A DNA stretch of 63,715 nucleotides from Brevibacillus centrosporus (GTDB lineage Bacteria; Bacillota; Bacilli; Brevibacillales; Brevibacillaceae), in assembly GCF_003710815.1 (NCBI RefSeq), contig NZ_RHHP01000035.1, positions 1 through 63,715 on the forward strand, given 5' to 3'. Positions within the stretch are counted from its first letter, which is position 1, and every line of letters starts with the position of its first letter. The position numbers were made by a program, and so were the translations under genes. Positions 46,742 through 56,153 of the stretch are shown piece by piece. Under the pieces are notes generated by a model. It was not told where the DNA came from. It was given only the letters and a program-made list of their open reading frames with translations, and did not search any database.

Positions 46742-47239
46742 ATGCGTATCGACCCTAGCAAATTAGAGCTCGAAGAAAAAGTAGTCGCTGTTAACCGTGT
46801 AGCTAAAACGGTTAAGGGTGGACGTCGTATGAGCTTTAGCGCCCTGGTTGTTGTGGGTGACCGTAACGGCCATGTAGGTGCTGGTATGGGTAAAGCTCAA
46901 GAGGTTCCAGACGCTATTCGCAAAGCGATTGACGACGCTAAGAAAAAACTGATCCGTGTACCAATGAGAGGAACGACTGTTCCGCACGAAGTACTGTGCC
47001 AATTTGGTGCTGGTAAAGTTCTCATCAAACCTGCTTCTGCCGGTACTGGTGTAATCGCAGGTGGACCTATCCGTGCCGTTCTTGAACTGGCTGGTGTAGG
47101 TGACGTTTTGAGTAAGTCTCTTGGTTCCAACAATCCTATCAACATGGTCAACGCTACGCTGGAGGGCCTGGGCCGTCTGAAAACAGCGGAAGATGTCGCG
47201 AAATTGCGCGGTAAGACTGTTGACGAGTTGTTGGGTTAA
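46742..47239 (+). CDS. rpsE: 30S ribosomal protein S5
   Basis: Decoding-fidelity protein, 165 residues. The loop KTVKGGRRMSF, where spectinomycin-resistance changes occur, looks wild type. AAGGAGGG precedes the ATG. Confidence 0.97.
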   Translation: MRIDPSKLELEEKVVAVNRVAKTVKGGRRMSFSALVVVGDRNGHVGAGMGKAQEVPDAIRKAIDDAKKKLIRVPMRGTTVPHEVLCQFGAGKVLIKPASAGTGVIAGGPIRAVLELAGVGDVLSKSLGSNNPINMVNATLEGLGRLKTAEDVAKLRGKTVDELLG

Positions 47240-47256
47240 TAAGGGAGGGAATGAAC

Positions 47257-47436
47257 ATGGCAAAATTGCAAATCACCCTCACACGTAGCCTGATCGGACG
47301 TCCAGTAGGACAACAGGAAACTGTAAAAGCACTGGGTCTTCGTAAAATCAACTCCACTGTAGTGAAGGAAGACAACGCTGCTATCCGTGGAATGGTTTTC
47401 AAAGTGAAGCACTTGGTTGACGTGAAAGAAGTATAA
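47257..47436 (+). CDS. rpmD: 50S ribosomal protein L30
   Basis: A 59-residue protein, MAKLQITLTRSLIGRPVGQQ at its start. GGGAGGG leaves 7 nt to ATG 47257 but only 1 nt to the in-frame ATG 47251, so the former is used. Confidence 0.96.
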   Translation: MAKLQITLTRSLIGRPVGQQETVKALGLRKINSTVVKEDNAAIRGMVFKVKHLVDVKEV

Positions 47437-47468
47437 TTGAACATCTCAAGAGTTAGGAGGTGCAACGT

Positions 47469-47909
47469 ATGAAATTGCATGAACTGCAACCTGCAGAAGG
47501 ATCCCGTCACACTCGTAAGCGCATCGGTCGCGGTATTGGTAGCGGTACTGGCAAAACTGCTGGTAAAGGTCACAAAGGTCAAAACGCTCGTTCCGGTGGC
47601 GGCGTACGCCCAGGTTTCGAGGGTGGTCAAAACCCATTGTACCGTCGTCTGCCTAAGCGCGGTTTCACTAACATCAGCCGTAAAGAATTCGCGATTGTTA
47701 GCCTGGACGCGCTGAACCGTTTTGAAGAGGGTACTGTAGTAACACCTGAGCTTCTGAAAGAAACCGGTGTTATCAGTGCGCTGCGCGACGGTGTTAAGGT
47801 TCTTGCTAACGGCGAACTGACAGTGAAGCTGACTGTAAAAGCTCACAAGTTCTCCGGAGCTGCTGCTGAGAAGATCGCACAAGTCGGTGGAACAACCGAG
47901 GTGATCTAA
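47469..47909 (+). CDS. rplO: 50S ribosomal protein L15
   Basis: Late-assembly protein, 146 residues, with a glycine-rich basic N-terminal extension ([19 protein letters not shown]). The frame opens at GTG 47460 within AGGAGGTG; ATG 47469 is real. Its stop overlaps the secY ATG. Confidence 0.97.
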
Positions 47910-49204
47910 TGTTAGCGTCCTTAACTAACATTTTTAAGATTAGCGACCTGCGTCGTAAAATCCTGTTTACGCTCATGATGTTGGTAGTATTCCGGATCGG
48001 AAGCTTTGTACCAGTTCCTAACGTAAACGTCGAGTTGTTTCAGCAGAACACAAACCACTTGCTTGGATTGTTGAACACCTTTTCTGGTGGAGCTCTGAAA
48101 AACTTCTCGATTTTTGCTATGGGTATCATGCCGTATATTACGGCGTCGATTATCATGCAGCTGTTATCGATGGACGTTGTTCCAAAGCTTACGCAATGGG
48201 CACGTGAAGGTGAGGTTGGTCGACGCAAGATCGCTACGGTTACCCGCTACAGCACAATTGTCCTCGGTGCGATTCAATCCGTCGGGATGACAATTGGATT
48301 CAATAATATGGCGCCTGGCTTGCTCAGCGATACATCCGTTGGCAGCTATGCACTCATTGCATTGACACTGACAGCAGGTACCGCGTTCTTGATGTGGATG
48401 GGTGAACAGATTACCGAGAAAGGTATCGGTAACGGGATTTCGATCCTGATCGTATCCGGTATCATCGCGAACATTCCTAATGGAATCGAAACGATCTACT
48501 CGACTCAGTTCGCTGATCCATCCCAGAACATTTTCTTCAGCATCGTCAAAGTTGTGATTATCTTGCTGGTGATCCTCGCTATTATTGTCGGGGTTATCTT
48601 TATACAGCAAGGTGTGCGTAAGATTCCAGTGCAATATGCCAAACGCGTGGTTGGACGGAAAATGTACGGTGGTCAATCTACCCACATTCCACTGAAAGTC
48701 AACTCGGCTGGTGTTATTCCTGTTATCTTCTCCATCTCGCTTGTAATTTTCCCTTCGACAATCGCTCAGTTCTGGGTTGACCAATCCGGAACAGGTATTG
48801 CCAACTGGATTTATCAAAACTTCCAAGTTAGTGCACCGCTTGGAATGGCTTTGTACGCCATCTTGATTATCGGGTTTACTTATTTCTATACCTTTGTACA
48901 GATGAATCCTGTGCAAATGGCAGAGAACATGAGGAAAAATGGCGGTTACATTCCTGGTATTCGACCTGGTAAAAACACTGAGGTGTACATTACTCGTACA
49001 TTGAACCGCTTAACATTGGCGGGCGCTCTCTTCCTGATGCTGATTTCCATCTTGCCGTTCTTCTTCAGCAAGCTGGCAAATCTGCCGCAGTCGATTTATA
49101 TCGGTGGTACTTCGCTCTTGATCGTAATCGGGGTTGCCCTGGATACGATGAAACAGATCGAAAGCCAGATGATCAAGCGTCACTACCAAGGGTTCATCAA
49201 GTAA
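47909..49204 (+). CDS. secY: Preprotein translocase subunit SecY
   Basis: Channel of the Sec translocon, 431 residues with ten transmembrane helices, partner of SecE at 20197. Conserved loops such as GIMPYITASIIMQLL (second helix) and the cytosolic QQGVRKIPVQYAKRVVG are clear. The TAATG overlap couples it to rplO. Confidence 0.98.
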   Translation: MLASLTNIFKISDLRRKILFTLMMLVVFRIGSFVPVPNVNVELFQQNTNHLLGLLNTFSGGALKNFSIFAMGIMPYITASIIMQLLSMDVVPKLTQWAREGEVGRRKIATVTRYSTIVLGAIQSVGMTIGFNNMAPGLLSDTSVGSYALIALTLTAGTAFLMWMGEQITEKGIGNGISILIVSGIIANIPNGIETIYSTQFADPSQNIFFSIVKVVIILLVILAIIVGVIFIQQGVRKIPVQYAKRVVGRKMYGGQSTHIPLKVNSAGVIPVIFSISLVIFPSTIAQFWVDQSGTGIANWIYQNFQVSAPLGMALYAILIIGFTYFYTFVQMNPVQMAENMRKNGGYIPGIRPGKNTEVYITRTLNRLTLAGALFLMLISILPFFFSKLANLPQSIYIGGTSLLIVIGVALDTMKQIESQMIKRHYQGFIK

Positions 49205-49219
49205 TACCTGGGTTTTTAC

Positions 49220-49243
49220 AGAAAAGCCTCTGTAAGCTTTTCT
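49220..49243 (+). other. Stem-loop between secY and adk
   Basis: AGAAAAGC (49220-49227) and GCTTTTCT (49236-49243) pair perfectly with an 8-nt loop, then TTAT. It may be a weak terminator or a processing site; adk has no clear promoter. Confidence 0.45.
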
Positions 49244-49265
49244 TTATGGGACGGAGGGAATGGAC

Positions 49266-49910
49266 GTGAATATAATTCTGATGGGACTGCCTGGAGCCGG
49301 TAAAGGTACACAGGCAGAACGAATCGTTGAAGAGTTTAACATCCCGCACATTTCGACTGGTGATATGTTCCGCGCAGCAGTCAAGAATGAGACACCACTT
49401 GGGCTTGAAGCGAAGTCCTACATGGATAAAGGCTTGCTCGTTCCAGATGAAGTGGTTATCGGGATCGTGCGGGAACGTCTGTCGATGGACGACTGCGAAA
49501 AAGGGTTTCTCTTGGATGGATTCCCTCGCACCGTTCCACAGGCAGAAGCGTTGACAGCGACTGTTAAGGAACTGGGACGCGAAATTGATCACGTCATTAA
49601 TATCAATGTTCGTCGGGAACTCTTGATTGAACGTCTGACCGGTCGCTGGATCTGCCCAGTATGTGGAGCTAGCTATCATACGATGTTCAACCCTCCAAAA
49701 GAGGCTGGTGTATGTGATAAAGATGGTGGTAAACTGTATCAGCGTGAAGACGACAAGCCGGAAGTGGTAGCACAACGACTTGATGTCAACATTGCTCAAA
49801 CACAACCACTGATCGATTATTACTCCGCTCAGGAGCTCCTGCGAGATATTAATGGAGAGCAAGATATCCAGGTAGTGTTTGCGGAAATTAAGTCTCTGCT
49901 AAGAGGGTAA
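49266..49910 (+). CDS. adk: Adenylate kinase
   Basis: Interconverts ATP, ADP and AMP. The 214-residue enzyme has the P-loop GLPGAGKGTQ and a zinc-bearing LID with C130, C133, C150 and D153, the same C-C-C-D set as B. subtilis. These positions support the GTG at 49266 as the start; ATG 49260 directly abuts the GGAGGGA site. map follows after 6 nt. Confidence 0.96.
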   Translation: MNIILMGLPGAGKGTQAERIVEEFNIPHISTGDMFRAAVKNETPLGLEAKSYMDKGLLVPDEVVIGIVRERLSMDDCEKGFLLDGFPRTVPQAEALTATVKELGREIDHVININVRRELLIERLTGRWICPVCGASYHTMFNPPKEAGVCDKDGGKLYQREDDKPEVVAQRLDVNIAQTQPLIDYYSAQELLRDINGEQDIQVVFAEIKSLLRG

Positions 49911-49916
49911 TTGCGA

Positions 49917-50663
49917 ATGATTATCCTGAAGTCGAAATCAGAACTTGAGGTTATGCGCGAAGCAGGTCGCATTGTCGCACTCACCCATCAAGAACTGGCC
50001 AAGGCGATCAAGCCTGGTGTTACGACAAAGCAACTTGACGAAATTGCCGAGACGTTTATCCGTAGCATGGGAGCAATTCCATCATTTAAAGGCTACGGTG
50101 GCTTTCCAGGAAGTATCTGTGCTTCAGTCAATGAAGAACTCGTACACGGGATCCCAGGAAAGCGGATGCTGCAAGAGGGAGACATCATTAGTTTGGACAT
50201 TGGTGCCCAGTTTGAAGGGTTCCATGGAGACTCCGCTTGGACGTATCCGGTTGGGACAGTTTCTGTTGAAAATCAGAATCTGCTGCGAGTGACAGAAGAG
50301 TCGTTGTTCAAGGGGCTTGAAAAAGCTGTACCAGGAGCGCGATTGTCTGATATCTCTCATGCCATTCAGATTCATGCAGAAGCTGCCGGCTTCACGCTCG
50401 TTCGCGAGTATGTGGGGCATGGGATTGGGCAAAACTTGCACGAAGATCCGCAGGTTCCTAACTACGGGCCTCCCGATCGAGGTCCCCGTTTGAAACCAGG
50501 CATGGTGTTGGCGATTGAGCCAATGGTAAATGCCGGCGAACGTTATGTCCGCACATTGGAGGACAATTGGACGGTAGTAACAGTGGATCGGAAAACATGT
50601 GCTCATTTTGAACACACCATCGCGATAACGGAAGATGGTCATGAGATTTTTACACGTCTGTAA
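49917..50663 (+). CDS. map: Methionine aminopeptidase, type I
   Basis: Removes the N-terminal Met from nascent proteins, 248 residues. The two-metal ligands lie in LDIGAQFEGFHGDSA (two Asp), GHGIG (His), LAIEPM (Glu) and near the C-terminus (Glu in the EHTIAIT strand). The frame opens at TTG 49911 directly after the adk stop; ATG 49917, 9 nt after AGAGGG, is preferred. Confidence 0.96.
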   Translation: MIILKSKSELEVMREAGRIVALTHQELAKAIKPGVTTKQLDEIAETFIRSMGAIPSFKGYGGFPGSICASVNEELVHGIPGKRMLQEGDIISLDIGAQFEGFHGDSAWTYPVGTVSVENQNLLRVTEESLFKGLEKAVPGARLSDISHAIQIHAEAAGFTLVREYVGHGIGQNLHEDPQVPNYGPPDRGPRLKPGMVLAIEPMVNAGERYVRTLEDNWTVVTVDRKTCAHFEHTIAITEDGHEIFTRL

Positions 50664-50694
50664 ACGATGGAATCCTCAAAATGGGGATTGTCGT
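50664..50694 (+). other. Hairpin between map and infA
   Basis: AATCCTC with GGGGATT (7 bp, one G-T) around an AAAAT loop, extended by ACGA/TCGT. There is no T-run. The 116-nt map-infA gap shows no strong promoter. Confidence 0.4.
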
Positions 50695-50779
50695 CCAACG
50701 TGTCGACGATAAGTTCGTTGTGTGATCATTTCGCAAAACTCATGGTCTGACTGAAGAGCAGAAGAAAGGAGAGTTTACC

Positions 50780-50998
50780 ATGGCAAAAGATGATGTAATT
50801 GAGGTGGAAGGAACGGTAATCGAGCCTTTGCCGAATGCTATGTTTCGGGTAGAATTAGAGAATGGACACAAGATCCTTGCTCATGTCTCCGGAAAAATCC
50901 GCATGCACTTTATCCGTATCCTGCCTGGGGATAAAGTAACTGTTGAACTGTCGCCGTACGACTTAACCCGCGGACGTATTACGTACCGCTATAAATAG
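50780..50998 (+). CDS. infA: Translation initiation factor IF-1
   Basis: OB-fold factor binding the 30S A site, 72 residues of standard length, with the HVSGKIRMHFIRILPGD segment. AAAGGAG precedes the ATG. Confidence 0.98.
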   Translation: MAKDDVIEVEGTVIEPLPNAMFRVELENGHKILAHVSGKIRMHFIRILPGDKVTVELSPYDLTRGRITYRYK

Positions 50999-51032
50999 TT
51001 AGTAAAACCCCTAGAAAAGGGAGGCAAGAACC

Positions 51033-51146
51033 ATGAAAGTGAGACCTTCGGTTAAACCGATCTGCGAGAAATGCAAGGTTATCCGTCGTAAAGGTAACGT
51101 AATGGTTATTTGTGAAAATCCTAAGCATAAGCAAAAACAAGGGTAA
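51033..51146 (+). CDS. rpmJ: 50S ribosomal protein L36
   Basis: A 37-residue zinc-ribbon protein with all four ligands, C11, C14, C27 and H32. GGGAGG lies 9 nt before the ATG. It lies between infA and rpsM in the standard order. Confidence 0.97.
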   Translation: MKVRPSVKPICEKCKVIRRKGNVMVICENPKHKQKQG

Positions 51147-51167
51147 ACAAGGAGGTGCTTTTTACAC

Positions 51168-51536
51168 ATGGCACGTATTGCAGGCGTTGACTTGCCACGC
51201 GAAAAACGCGTTGAAGTCGCTCTTACCTACATCTTTGGTATTGGCCGCCCCACGTCTCAAAAAATTCTGTCTGCCACTGGCGTAGATGTGAACACTCGCG
51301 TTCGTGATCTGACAGAAGACGAAGTTGCTAAACTTCGTGAGTACATTGACAAAACCGTCAAGGTGGAAGGCGATCTCCGTCGTGAGATTTCCCTGAACAT
51401 CAAGCGTCTGATGGAAATCGGCTGCTTCCGCGGTATTCGTCATCGTCGTGGACTTCCAGTTCGCGGTCAACGTACTAAAACAAATGCTCGTACGCGCAAA
51501 GGTCCACGCCGTACAGTAGCTAACAAGAAGAAGTAA
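51168..51536 (+). CDS. rpsM: 30S ribosomal protein S13
   Basis: Head protein contacting the P-site tRNA, 122 residues, with MARIAGVDLPREKRVEVAL at its start and a basic C-terminal tail. AAGGAGGTG lies upstream. Confidence 0.98.
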   Translation: MARIAGVDLPREKRVEVALTYIFGIGRPTSQKILSATGVDVNTRVRDLTEDEVAKLREYIDKTVKVEGDLRREISLNIKRLMEIGCFRGIRHRRGLPVRGQRTKTNARTRKGPRRTVANKKK

Positions 51537-51552
51537 AGGAGGGTAATCTGAC

Positions 51553-51954
51553 ATGGCGAAAAGAAAACAGGCTACAGCTGCTCGTACCCGTCGTCGTGAC
51601 CGTAAGAATGTTGAAGTCGGTGTAGCACACATCCGTTCTACATTCAACAACACGATTGTGACGATCACTGATCCACACGGAAACGCGATCTCTTGGTCCA
51701 GTGCTGGTTCCCTCGGTTTCAAGGGTTCCCGCAAAAGCACTCCATTTGCTGCGCAAATGGCTGCTGAAGCGGCTGCTCGTGTTGCGATGGAACACGGCAT
51801 GCGTTCTCTTGAAGTATCAGTAAAAGGCCCAGGTGCTGGTCGTGAAGCTGCGATCCGTTCCCTGCAAGCTACTGGTCTTGAAGTGAACATGATTAAAGAC
51901 GTGACGCCAATTCCGCACAACGGTTGCCGTCCACCAAAACGTCGCCGCGTGTAA
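51553..51954 (+). CDS. rpsK: 30S ribosomal protein S11
   Basis: Platform protein near the E site, 133 residues, with the VKGPGAGREAAIR signature. AAAGGAGGG precedes the ATG. Confidence 0.98.
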   Translation: MAKRKQATAARTRRRDRKNVEVGVAHIRSTFNNTIVTITDPHGNAISWSSAGSLGFKGSRKSTPFAAQMAAEAAARVAMEHGMRSLEVSVKGPGAGREAAIRSLQATGLEVNMIKDVTPIPHNGCRPPKRRRV

Positions 51955-52043
51955 CTGGTTTATATCGTTCAGAACATGTCCATACTAGAATGGTAAATTC
52001 TGATTTATAGCTTGTCATGCACGCAAACGGTAAACCGCCGGGG

Positions 52044-52084
52044 AAATTCCTGAGTGGGCACGTATGCGGCCCACCCAAGGATTT
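52044..52084 (+). promoter_or_regulatory. Extended hairpin in the rpoA leader
   Basis: GTGGGC (52054-52059) pairs with GCCCAC (52069-52074). The flanks AAATTCCT (52044-52051) and AGGATTT (52078-52084) can extend the stem. It lies just before the AAGGAGGG site of rpoA. The 156-nt rpsK-rpoA gap is the longest gap in the alpha part of the operon. Confidence 0.5.
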
Positions 52085-52110
52085 CGACGTTTTGAAGGAG
52101 GGTTTGTTTA

Positions 52111-53055
52111 ATGATAGAAATAGAAAAACCAAAAATCGAGGTTGTGGAAGTTAGCGACGATAACTCGTATGGAAAGTTTGTTGTAGAACCTCTTGAGCGT
52201 GGATATGGAACTACCCTTGGCAACTCGCTGAGACGAATTTTACTTTCGTCCTTGCCAGGCGCGGCAGTTCGTACCGTGCAAATCGATGGGGTTCTTCACG
52301 AGTTCTCTACGGTGGAAGGCGTCGTTGAAGATGTAACCGAGATCATCCTGAACATCAAAGGCTTGGCGCTGAAGATCCATTCCGATGAAGAAAAAGTAAT
52401 CGAGATCGATGCAGAAGGCGAAGGCGTTGTCAAAGCGGGAGATATCCGTGCTGACAGTGATGTGGAGGTCTTAAACCCTGATCTTCATATTGCAACGTTG
52501 GCGAATGGCGGTCGTCTGCATATCCGCATGACAGCTGGACGTGGTCGTGGTTATGTTCAATCAGATGGAAATAAATCGGAGGATCTCCCAATTGGTGTGA
52601 TTCCGATTGATTCGATCTACACGCCGATCAAGCGCGTTAACTATCAAGTGGAAAATACCCGTGTAGGGCAAATGACCAACTATGACAAGTTGACCCTTGA
52701 GGTTTGGGCAAACGGCAGCATCAGTCCGGAAGAGGCCGTTAGCCTCGGCGCCAAAATCATGACGGAACACCTGAACCTGTTTGTCGGTCTGACCGACGAG
52801 GCGAAAGATGCTGAAATCATGGTAGAAAAGGAAGAAGACAAGAAAGAGAAAGTGCTCGAGATGACTATTGAAGAGCTCGATCTTTCTGTTCGTTCCTACA
52901 ACTGCTTGAAGCGTGCCGGTATCAACACCGTGCAAGAGCTGACGCAGAAGACCGAAGAGGACATGATGAAAGTGCGCAACCTGGGACGCAAATCTCTGGA
53001 AGAAGTTCAAGAAAAGTTGGCTGAGTTGGGTCTTTCCCTCCGCAGCGACGACTAG
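52111..53055 (+). CDS. rpoA: DNA-directed RNA polymerase subunit alpha
   Basis: Assembly platform and promoter UP-element reader, 314 residues. The N-terminal domain (about 1-228) has the GYGTTLGNSLRRILLSSLPG signature. The C-terminal domain (about 245-314) carries ELDLSVRSYNCLKRAGI and the HhH segment VRNLGRKSLEEVQEKL. Confidence 0.98.
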   Translation: MIEIEKPKIEVVEVSDDNSYGKFVVEPLERGYGTTLGNSLRRILLSSLPGAAVRTVQIDGVLHEFSTVEGVVEDVTEIILNIKGLALKIHSDEEKVIEIDAEGEGVVKAGDIRADSDVEVLNPDLHIATLANGGRLHIRMTAGRGRGYVQSDGNKSEDLPIGVIPIDSIYTPIKRVNYQVENTRVGQMTNYDKLTLEVWANGSISPEEAVSLGAKIMTEHLNLFVGLTDEAKDAEIMVEKEEDKKEKVLEMTIEELDLSVRSYNCLKRAGINTVQELTQKTEEDMMKVRNLGRKSLEEVQEKLAELGLSLRSDD

Positions 53056-53113
53056 AGACAGTAGAATACCCGTAAGCACGCTCTGTTCTCTCGAGTAAGA
53101 GGGAGGTAAGAAC

Positions 53114-53473
53114 ATGGCACAACGTAAATTGGGTCGTCGTAGCGATGCACGTAAAGCGCTGTTCCGCGACTTGGTAACTGACCTGATCATCAACGAGCGC
53201 ATCGAAACTACAGAGATGAAGGCGAAAGAACTGCGCCCAATCGCTGAGAAAATGATCACGCTCGCGAAACGTGGCGATCTGCACGCTCGTCGTCAAGTAG
53301 CTGCTTTCGTTCGTAAAGAAGTTGCGAACGAAGAAGGCCGCGATGCAGTTCAAAAACTGTTCGATGAAATCGCTCCTCGCTTTAAAGAGCGTAACGGCGG
53401 ATACACTCGTATCCTGAAAGCCGGCCCTCGTCGTGGCGATGCTGCACCGATGGCTTACATCGAATTCGTTTAA
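53114..53473 (+). CDS. rplQ: 50S ribosomal protein L17
   Basis: Last gene of the super-operon, 119 residues, starting MAQRKLGRRSDARKALFRDL. GGGAGG precedes the ATG. Confidence 0.98.
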   Translation: MAQRKLGRRSDARKALFRDLVTDLIINERIETTEMKAKELRPIAEKMITLAKRGDLHARRQVAAFVRKEVANEEGRDAVQKLFDEIAPRFKERNGGYTRILKAGPRRGDAAPMAYIEFV

Positions 53474-53500
53474 TAGATCCATACAATCTGGTCGTTATAC

Positions 53501-53598
53501 CAAGAACTTGGGACTCGTTCCCCTTTCTTGGAGACTACCGCGAAAAGGGTGGGGGCAGATCTGGTCATAGGCTGGACTCTGATTCAACCCTTTTTTCC
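53501..53598 (+). terminator. Hairpins between rplQ and ecfA1
   Basis: CCAAGAA and TTCTTGG (about 53501-53531) form a first stem. A second, AAAAGGGT (53543-53550) with ACCCTTTT (53587-53594), ends inside a T-run and could terminate. It separates the ribosomal operon from the transporter genes, probably incompletely. Confidence 0.5.
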
Positions 53599-53653
53599 TT
53601 TATGGAGAGAAAAGCGGATTCCCTGTGAAGGCTGGGGAGGATGTGAACGCCTC

Positions 53654-54505
53654 ATGAAAGAGGAAAGCTTGCTGGCATTTCGAGATGTTTCTTTTTCGTA
53701 TGATGGTGAAGAAGGACAACGAATACCTGTACTCAAAAGCGTGGACCTGACGATCGAGAAAGGCTCGTTTGTCTCTGTACTGGGGCACAACGGGTCTGGG
53801 AAATCTACGCTGGCAAAGCTTATGAATGCGTTGCTTTTGCCAGAGAAGGGCACCATCATCGTCAGTGGTTTCGATACGAAGAACGAAGAAATGCTCTGGG
53901 AGATCCGCAGGCATGTAGGAATGGTCTTTCAAAATCCGGACAATCAAATTGTCGGCGCTACTGTCGAGGATGACGTGGCATTTGGCCTGGAGAACATGGG
54001 CGTGGATCCCGGGGAGATGCGTAAACGGATTGATGAAGCACTTCACTCGGTTGGGATGGAAAAGTACTTGATGGCGCAGCCGCACCGTTTATCAGGCGGA
54101 CAAAAGCAGCGCGTGGCTATTGCAGGAATCATGGCGATGAGGCCATCTCTTATCATTTTGGATGAGGCGACTGCGATGCTTGATCCACAGGGGCGACAGG
54201 AAGTCATGGACTTGGCCAGACGACTGAACCGAGAAGAAGGTATCACGATCATCAACATTACGCATTTTCCGGAAGAAGCTGTCTTTTCTGATCATGTGAC
54301 GGTCATGAATGCAGGAGAAGTCCTGCTGGAAGGTTCGCCACATGACGTATTCAGCCAGGTAGAACGGCTCCAATCCGTAGGGCTGGATGTACCGTTTGCT
54401 GTTCGGGTACGCCATGCGCTTGCCGCGAAAGGAATCGAACTACCGTTTGTACTGCACCAAGAGGAGCTGGTGGAGCACGTATGCAGATTACTTTTGACAA
54501 AGTAA
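53654..54505 (+). CDS. ecfA1: ECF transporter ATPase EcfA1
   Basis: Energy-coupling factor ATPase, 283 residues, that powers vitamin and metal uptake with EcfA2 and EcfT; substrate-binding S subunits are encoded elsewhere. Walker A is GHNGSGKST, the signature LSGGQKQRVAIAG and Walker B LIILDEATAMLD. The frame runs upstream to 53528, but ATG 53654 (MKEESLLAFRDV) matches orthologues; GGGGAGG lies 13 nt upstream, a little far. It overlaps ecfA2 by 25 nt. Confidence 0.94.
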   Translation: MKEESLLAFRDVSFSYDGEEGQRIPVLKSVDLTIEKGSFVSVLGHNGSGKSTLAKLMNALLLPEKGTIIVSGFDTKNEEMLWEIRRHVGMVFQNPDNQIVGATVEDDVAFGLENMGVDPGEMRKRIDEALHSVGMEKYLMAQPHRLSGGQKQRVAIAGIMAMRPSLIILDEATAMLDPQGRQEVMDLARRLNREEGITIINITHFPEEAVFSDHVTVMNAGEVLLEGSPHDVFSQVERLQSVGLDVPFAVRVRHALAAKGIELPFVLHQEELVEHVCRLLLTK

Positions 54506-55353
54506 GCCATATCTACGGCAAAGGAACGCCGTTTGAACGACTTGCCTTGCAGGAGATTTCCTTGACGATTCCTTCAGGTTCCTTTGTAGGCATTATTGGG
54601 CAAACTGGCTCCGGTAAATCCACCTTAATCCAGCATTTGAACGGGCTGCTTTCCCCGTCTTCAGGCCGTATACAGCTGGGGGATGTGGAAATTACTTCTT
54701 CTAAGCGTATGCCGCATGTGAGACGTCGGGATATCGGTTTGGTTTTCCAGTATCCTGAGCATCAACTGTTTGAAGAGACGGTAGCGAAAGACGTCTCGTT
54801 TGGACCACTGAATTTTGACTTACCCGTGGAAATGGTTGAATCACGGACACGGGAGTCACTTGAAGTGGTCGGGCTTGATTACGAAGCGATCAAGGATCGT
54901 TCGCCCTTTCAATTGAGTGGCGGACAAATGAGACGTGTGGCGATTGCGGGTGTGCTGGCAATGCAGCCAAAGGTGCTGGTTTTGGATGAACCGACGGCTG
55001 GGCTTGATCCTGCCGGTCGCAAAGCGATTCTGGAAGGGATCTACCGCATTCATCGCGAACAGGGGCTGACGACCTTGCTGGTTACACACAGCATGGAGGA
55101 GGCAGCAAGCTATGCGGATTACTTGCTCGTGATGGCAGACGGAAAGGTCGCTCTGCAGGGGCCGCCTCGCGAAGTGTTTGAGCAGGTAGATTTGTTGAAA
55201 CAGCTGTCTCTTGATGTACCGGAAACTGTCACATTGGTTTCTCGGATGAATCAATCGTTGCCGGACAACGAGCATTTGCCGCACTCCCTTTATCGGGAAG
55301 AAGAGCTGATTGACCATCTGCTGAAACGGCTGTCCGTGCCAAAGGAGCGATAG
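54481..55353 (+). CDS. ecfA2: ECF transporter ATPase EcfA2
   Basis: Second ATPase of the ECF module, 290 residues. Walker A is GQTGSGKST, the signature LSGGQMRRVAIAG and Walker B VLVLDEPTAGLD. Its Glu after Walker B (DEPTAG) is intact, as in EcfA1. The overlapping genes imply matched synthesis for the A1-A2 heterodimer. Confidence 0.96.
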   Translation: MQITFDKVSHIYGKGTPFERLALQEISLTIPSGSFVGIIGQTGSGKSTLIQHLNGLLSPSSGRIQLGDVEITSSKRMPHVRRRDIGLVFQYPEHQLFEETVAKDVSFGPLNFDLPVEMVESRTRESLEVVGLDYEAIKDRSPFQLSGGQMRRVAIAGVLAMQPKVLVLDEPTAGLDPAGRKAILEGIYRIHREQGLTTLLVTHSMEEAASYADYLLVMADGKVALQGPPREVFEQVDLLKQLSLDVPETVTLVSRMNQSLPDNEHLPHSLYREEELIDHLLKRLSVPKER

Positions 55354-55355
55354 GC

Positions 55356-56153
55356 ATGCTACAGAACATTGCGATCGGTCAGTACGTACCAGGACAGTCC
55401 TTTCTTCACCGCGCGGACCCGCGAAGCAAGCTGCTCTTTATTATCCTTTTTGCTACGTTGGTATTTTTGGCAAACAATGCGATAACCTACGCGGTCCTTA
55501 TCGCGTTTACCCTGATCACGGCCTTGCTGTCCAGACTTTCGCTCTCTTATATTTTGAAAAGCTTGAAGCCGGTCTGGATCTTGATTCTGTTTACCGTTGT
55601 TCTTCATATTTTCATAACAAAAGGTGGAACCGTTTATTATCAATGGGGAAGCTTCACGATTGAGGAAGAGGGAGTGCGTCAAGCGATCTTTATTTCCTTG
55701 CGATTGGGACTTCTCATTTTGATCAGTTCCTTTTTGACGTTGACGACGTCGCCTATTGATTTGACGGAAGGCTTGGAGCGACTGCTGGGACCCTTTGGGC
55801 GCGTAGGAGTACCGGTCCACGAGATTGCGCTGATGATGTCTATCGCGCTGCGTTTTATCCCAACGCTCATGGAAGAGACGGACAAGATCATCAAGGCGCA
55901 GACAGCAAGAGGAGCCAATTTTAGCAGCGGCAGCCTTCTACGCCGTGCAAAGAATCTCATTCCAATCGCGATTCCGCTGTTTATCAGCGCGTTTCGTCGT
56001 GCCGAGGAGCTCGCTTTGGCGATGGAGGCGCGTGGATATCGAGGAGGCGTCGGGAGGACAAGGCTGAACAAGCTGGCATTTTCCTGGCGGGATAGCTGCG
56101 TGGCTGTCGCAGGAGTTGTGCTGTTGTTTGTGATAGGGTGGTGGCGTTCTTGA
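55356..56153 (+). CDS. ecfT: ECF transporter transmembrane subunit EcfT
   Basis: A 265-residue membrane subunit with about five to six helices. The two Ala-Arg-Gly coupling motifs that contact the ATPases are in KAQTARGANF and LAMEARGYRG. It starts 2 nt after ecfA2. Its TGA overlaps the probable TTG start of truA. Confidence 0.95.
   Translation: MLQNIAIGQYVPGQSFLHRADPRSKLLFIILFATLVFLANNAITYAVLIAFTLITALLSRLSLSYILKSLKPVWILILFTVVLHIFITKGGTVYYQWGSFTIEEEGVRQAIFISLRLGLLILISSFLTLTTSPIDLTEGLERLLGPFGRVGVPVHEIALMMSIALRFIPTLMEETDKIIKAQTARGANFSSGSLLRRAKNLIPIAIPLFISAFRRAEELALAMEARGYRGGVGRTRLNKLAFSWRDSCVAVAGVVLLFVIGWWRS

Noticed and set aside
53528..53653. 42-codon N-terminal extension of ecfA1
   Set aside because: Covers intergenic hairpins and lacks similarity to EcfA1; ATG 53654 fits orthologues.
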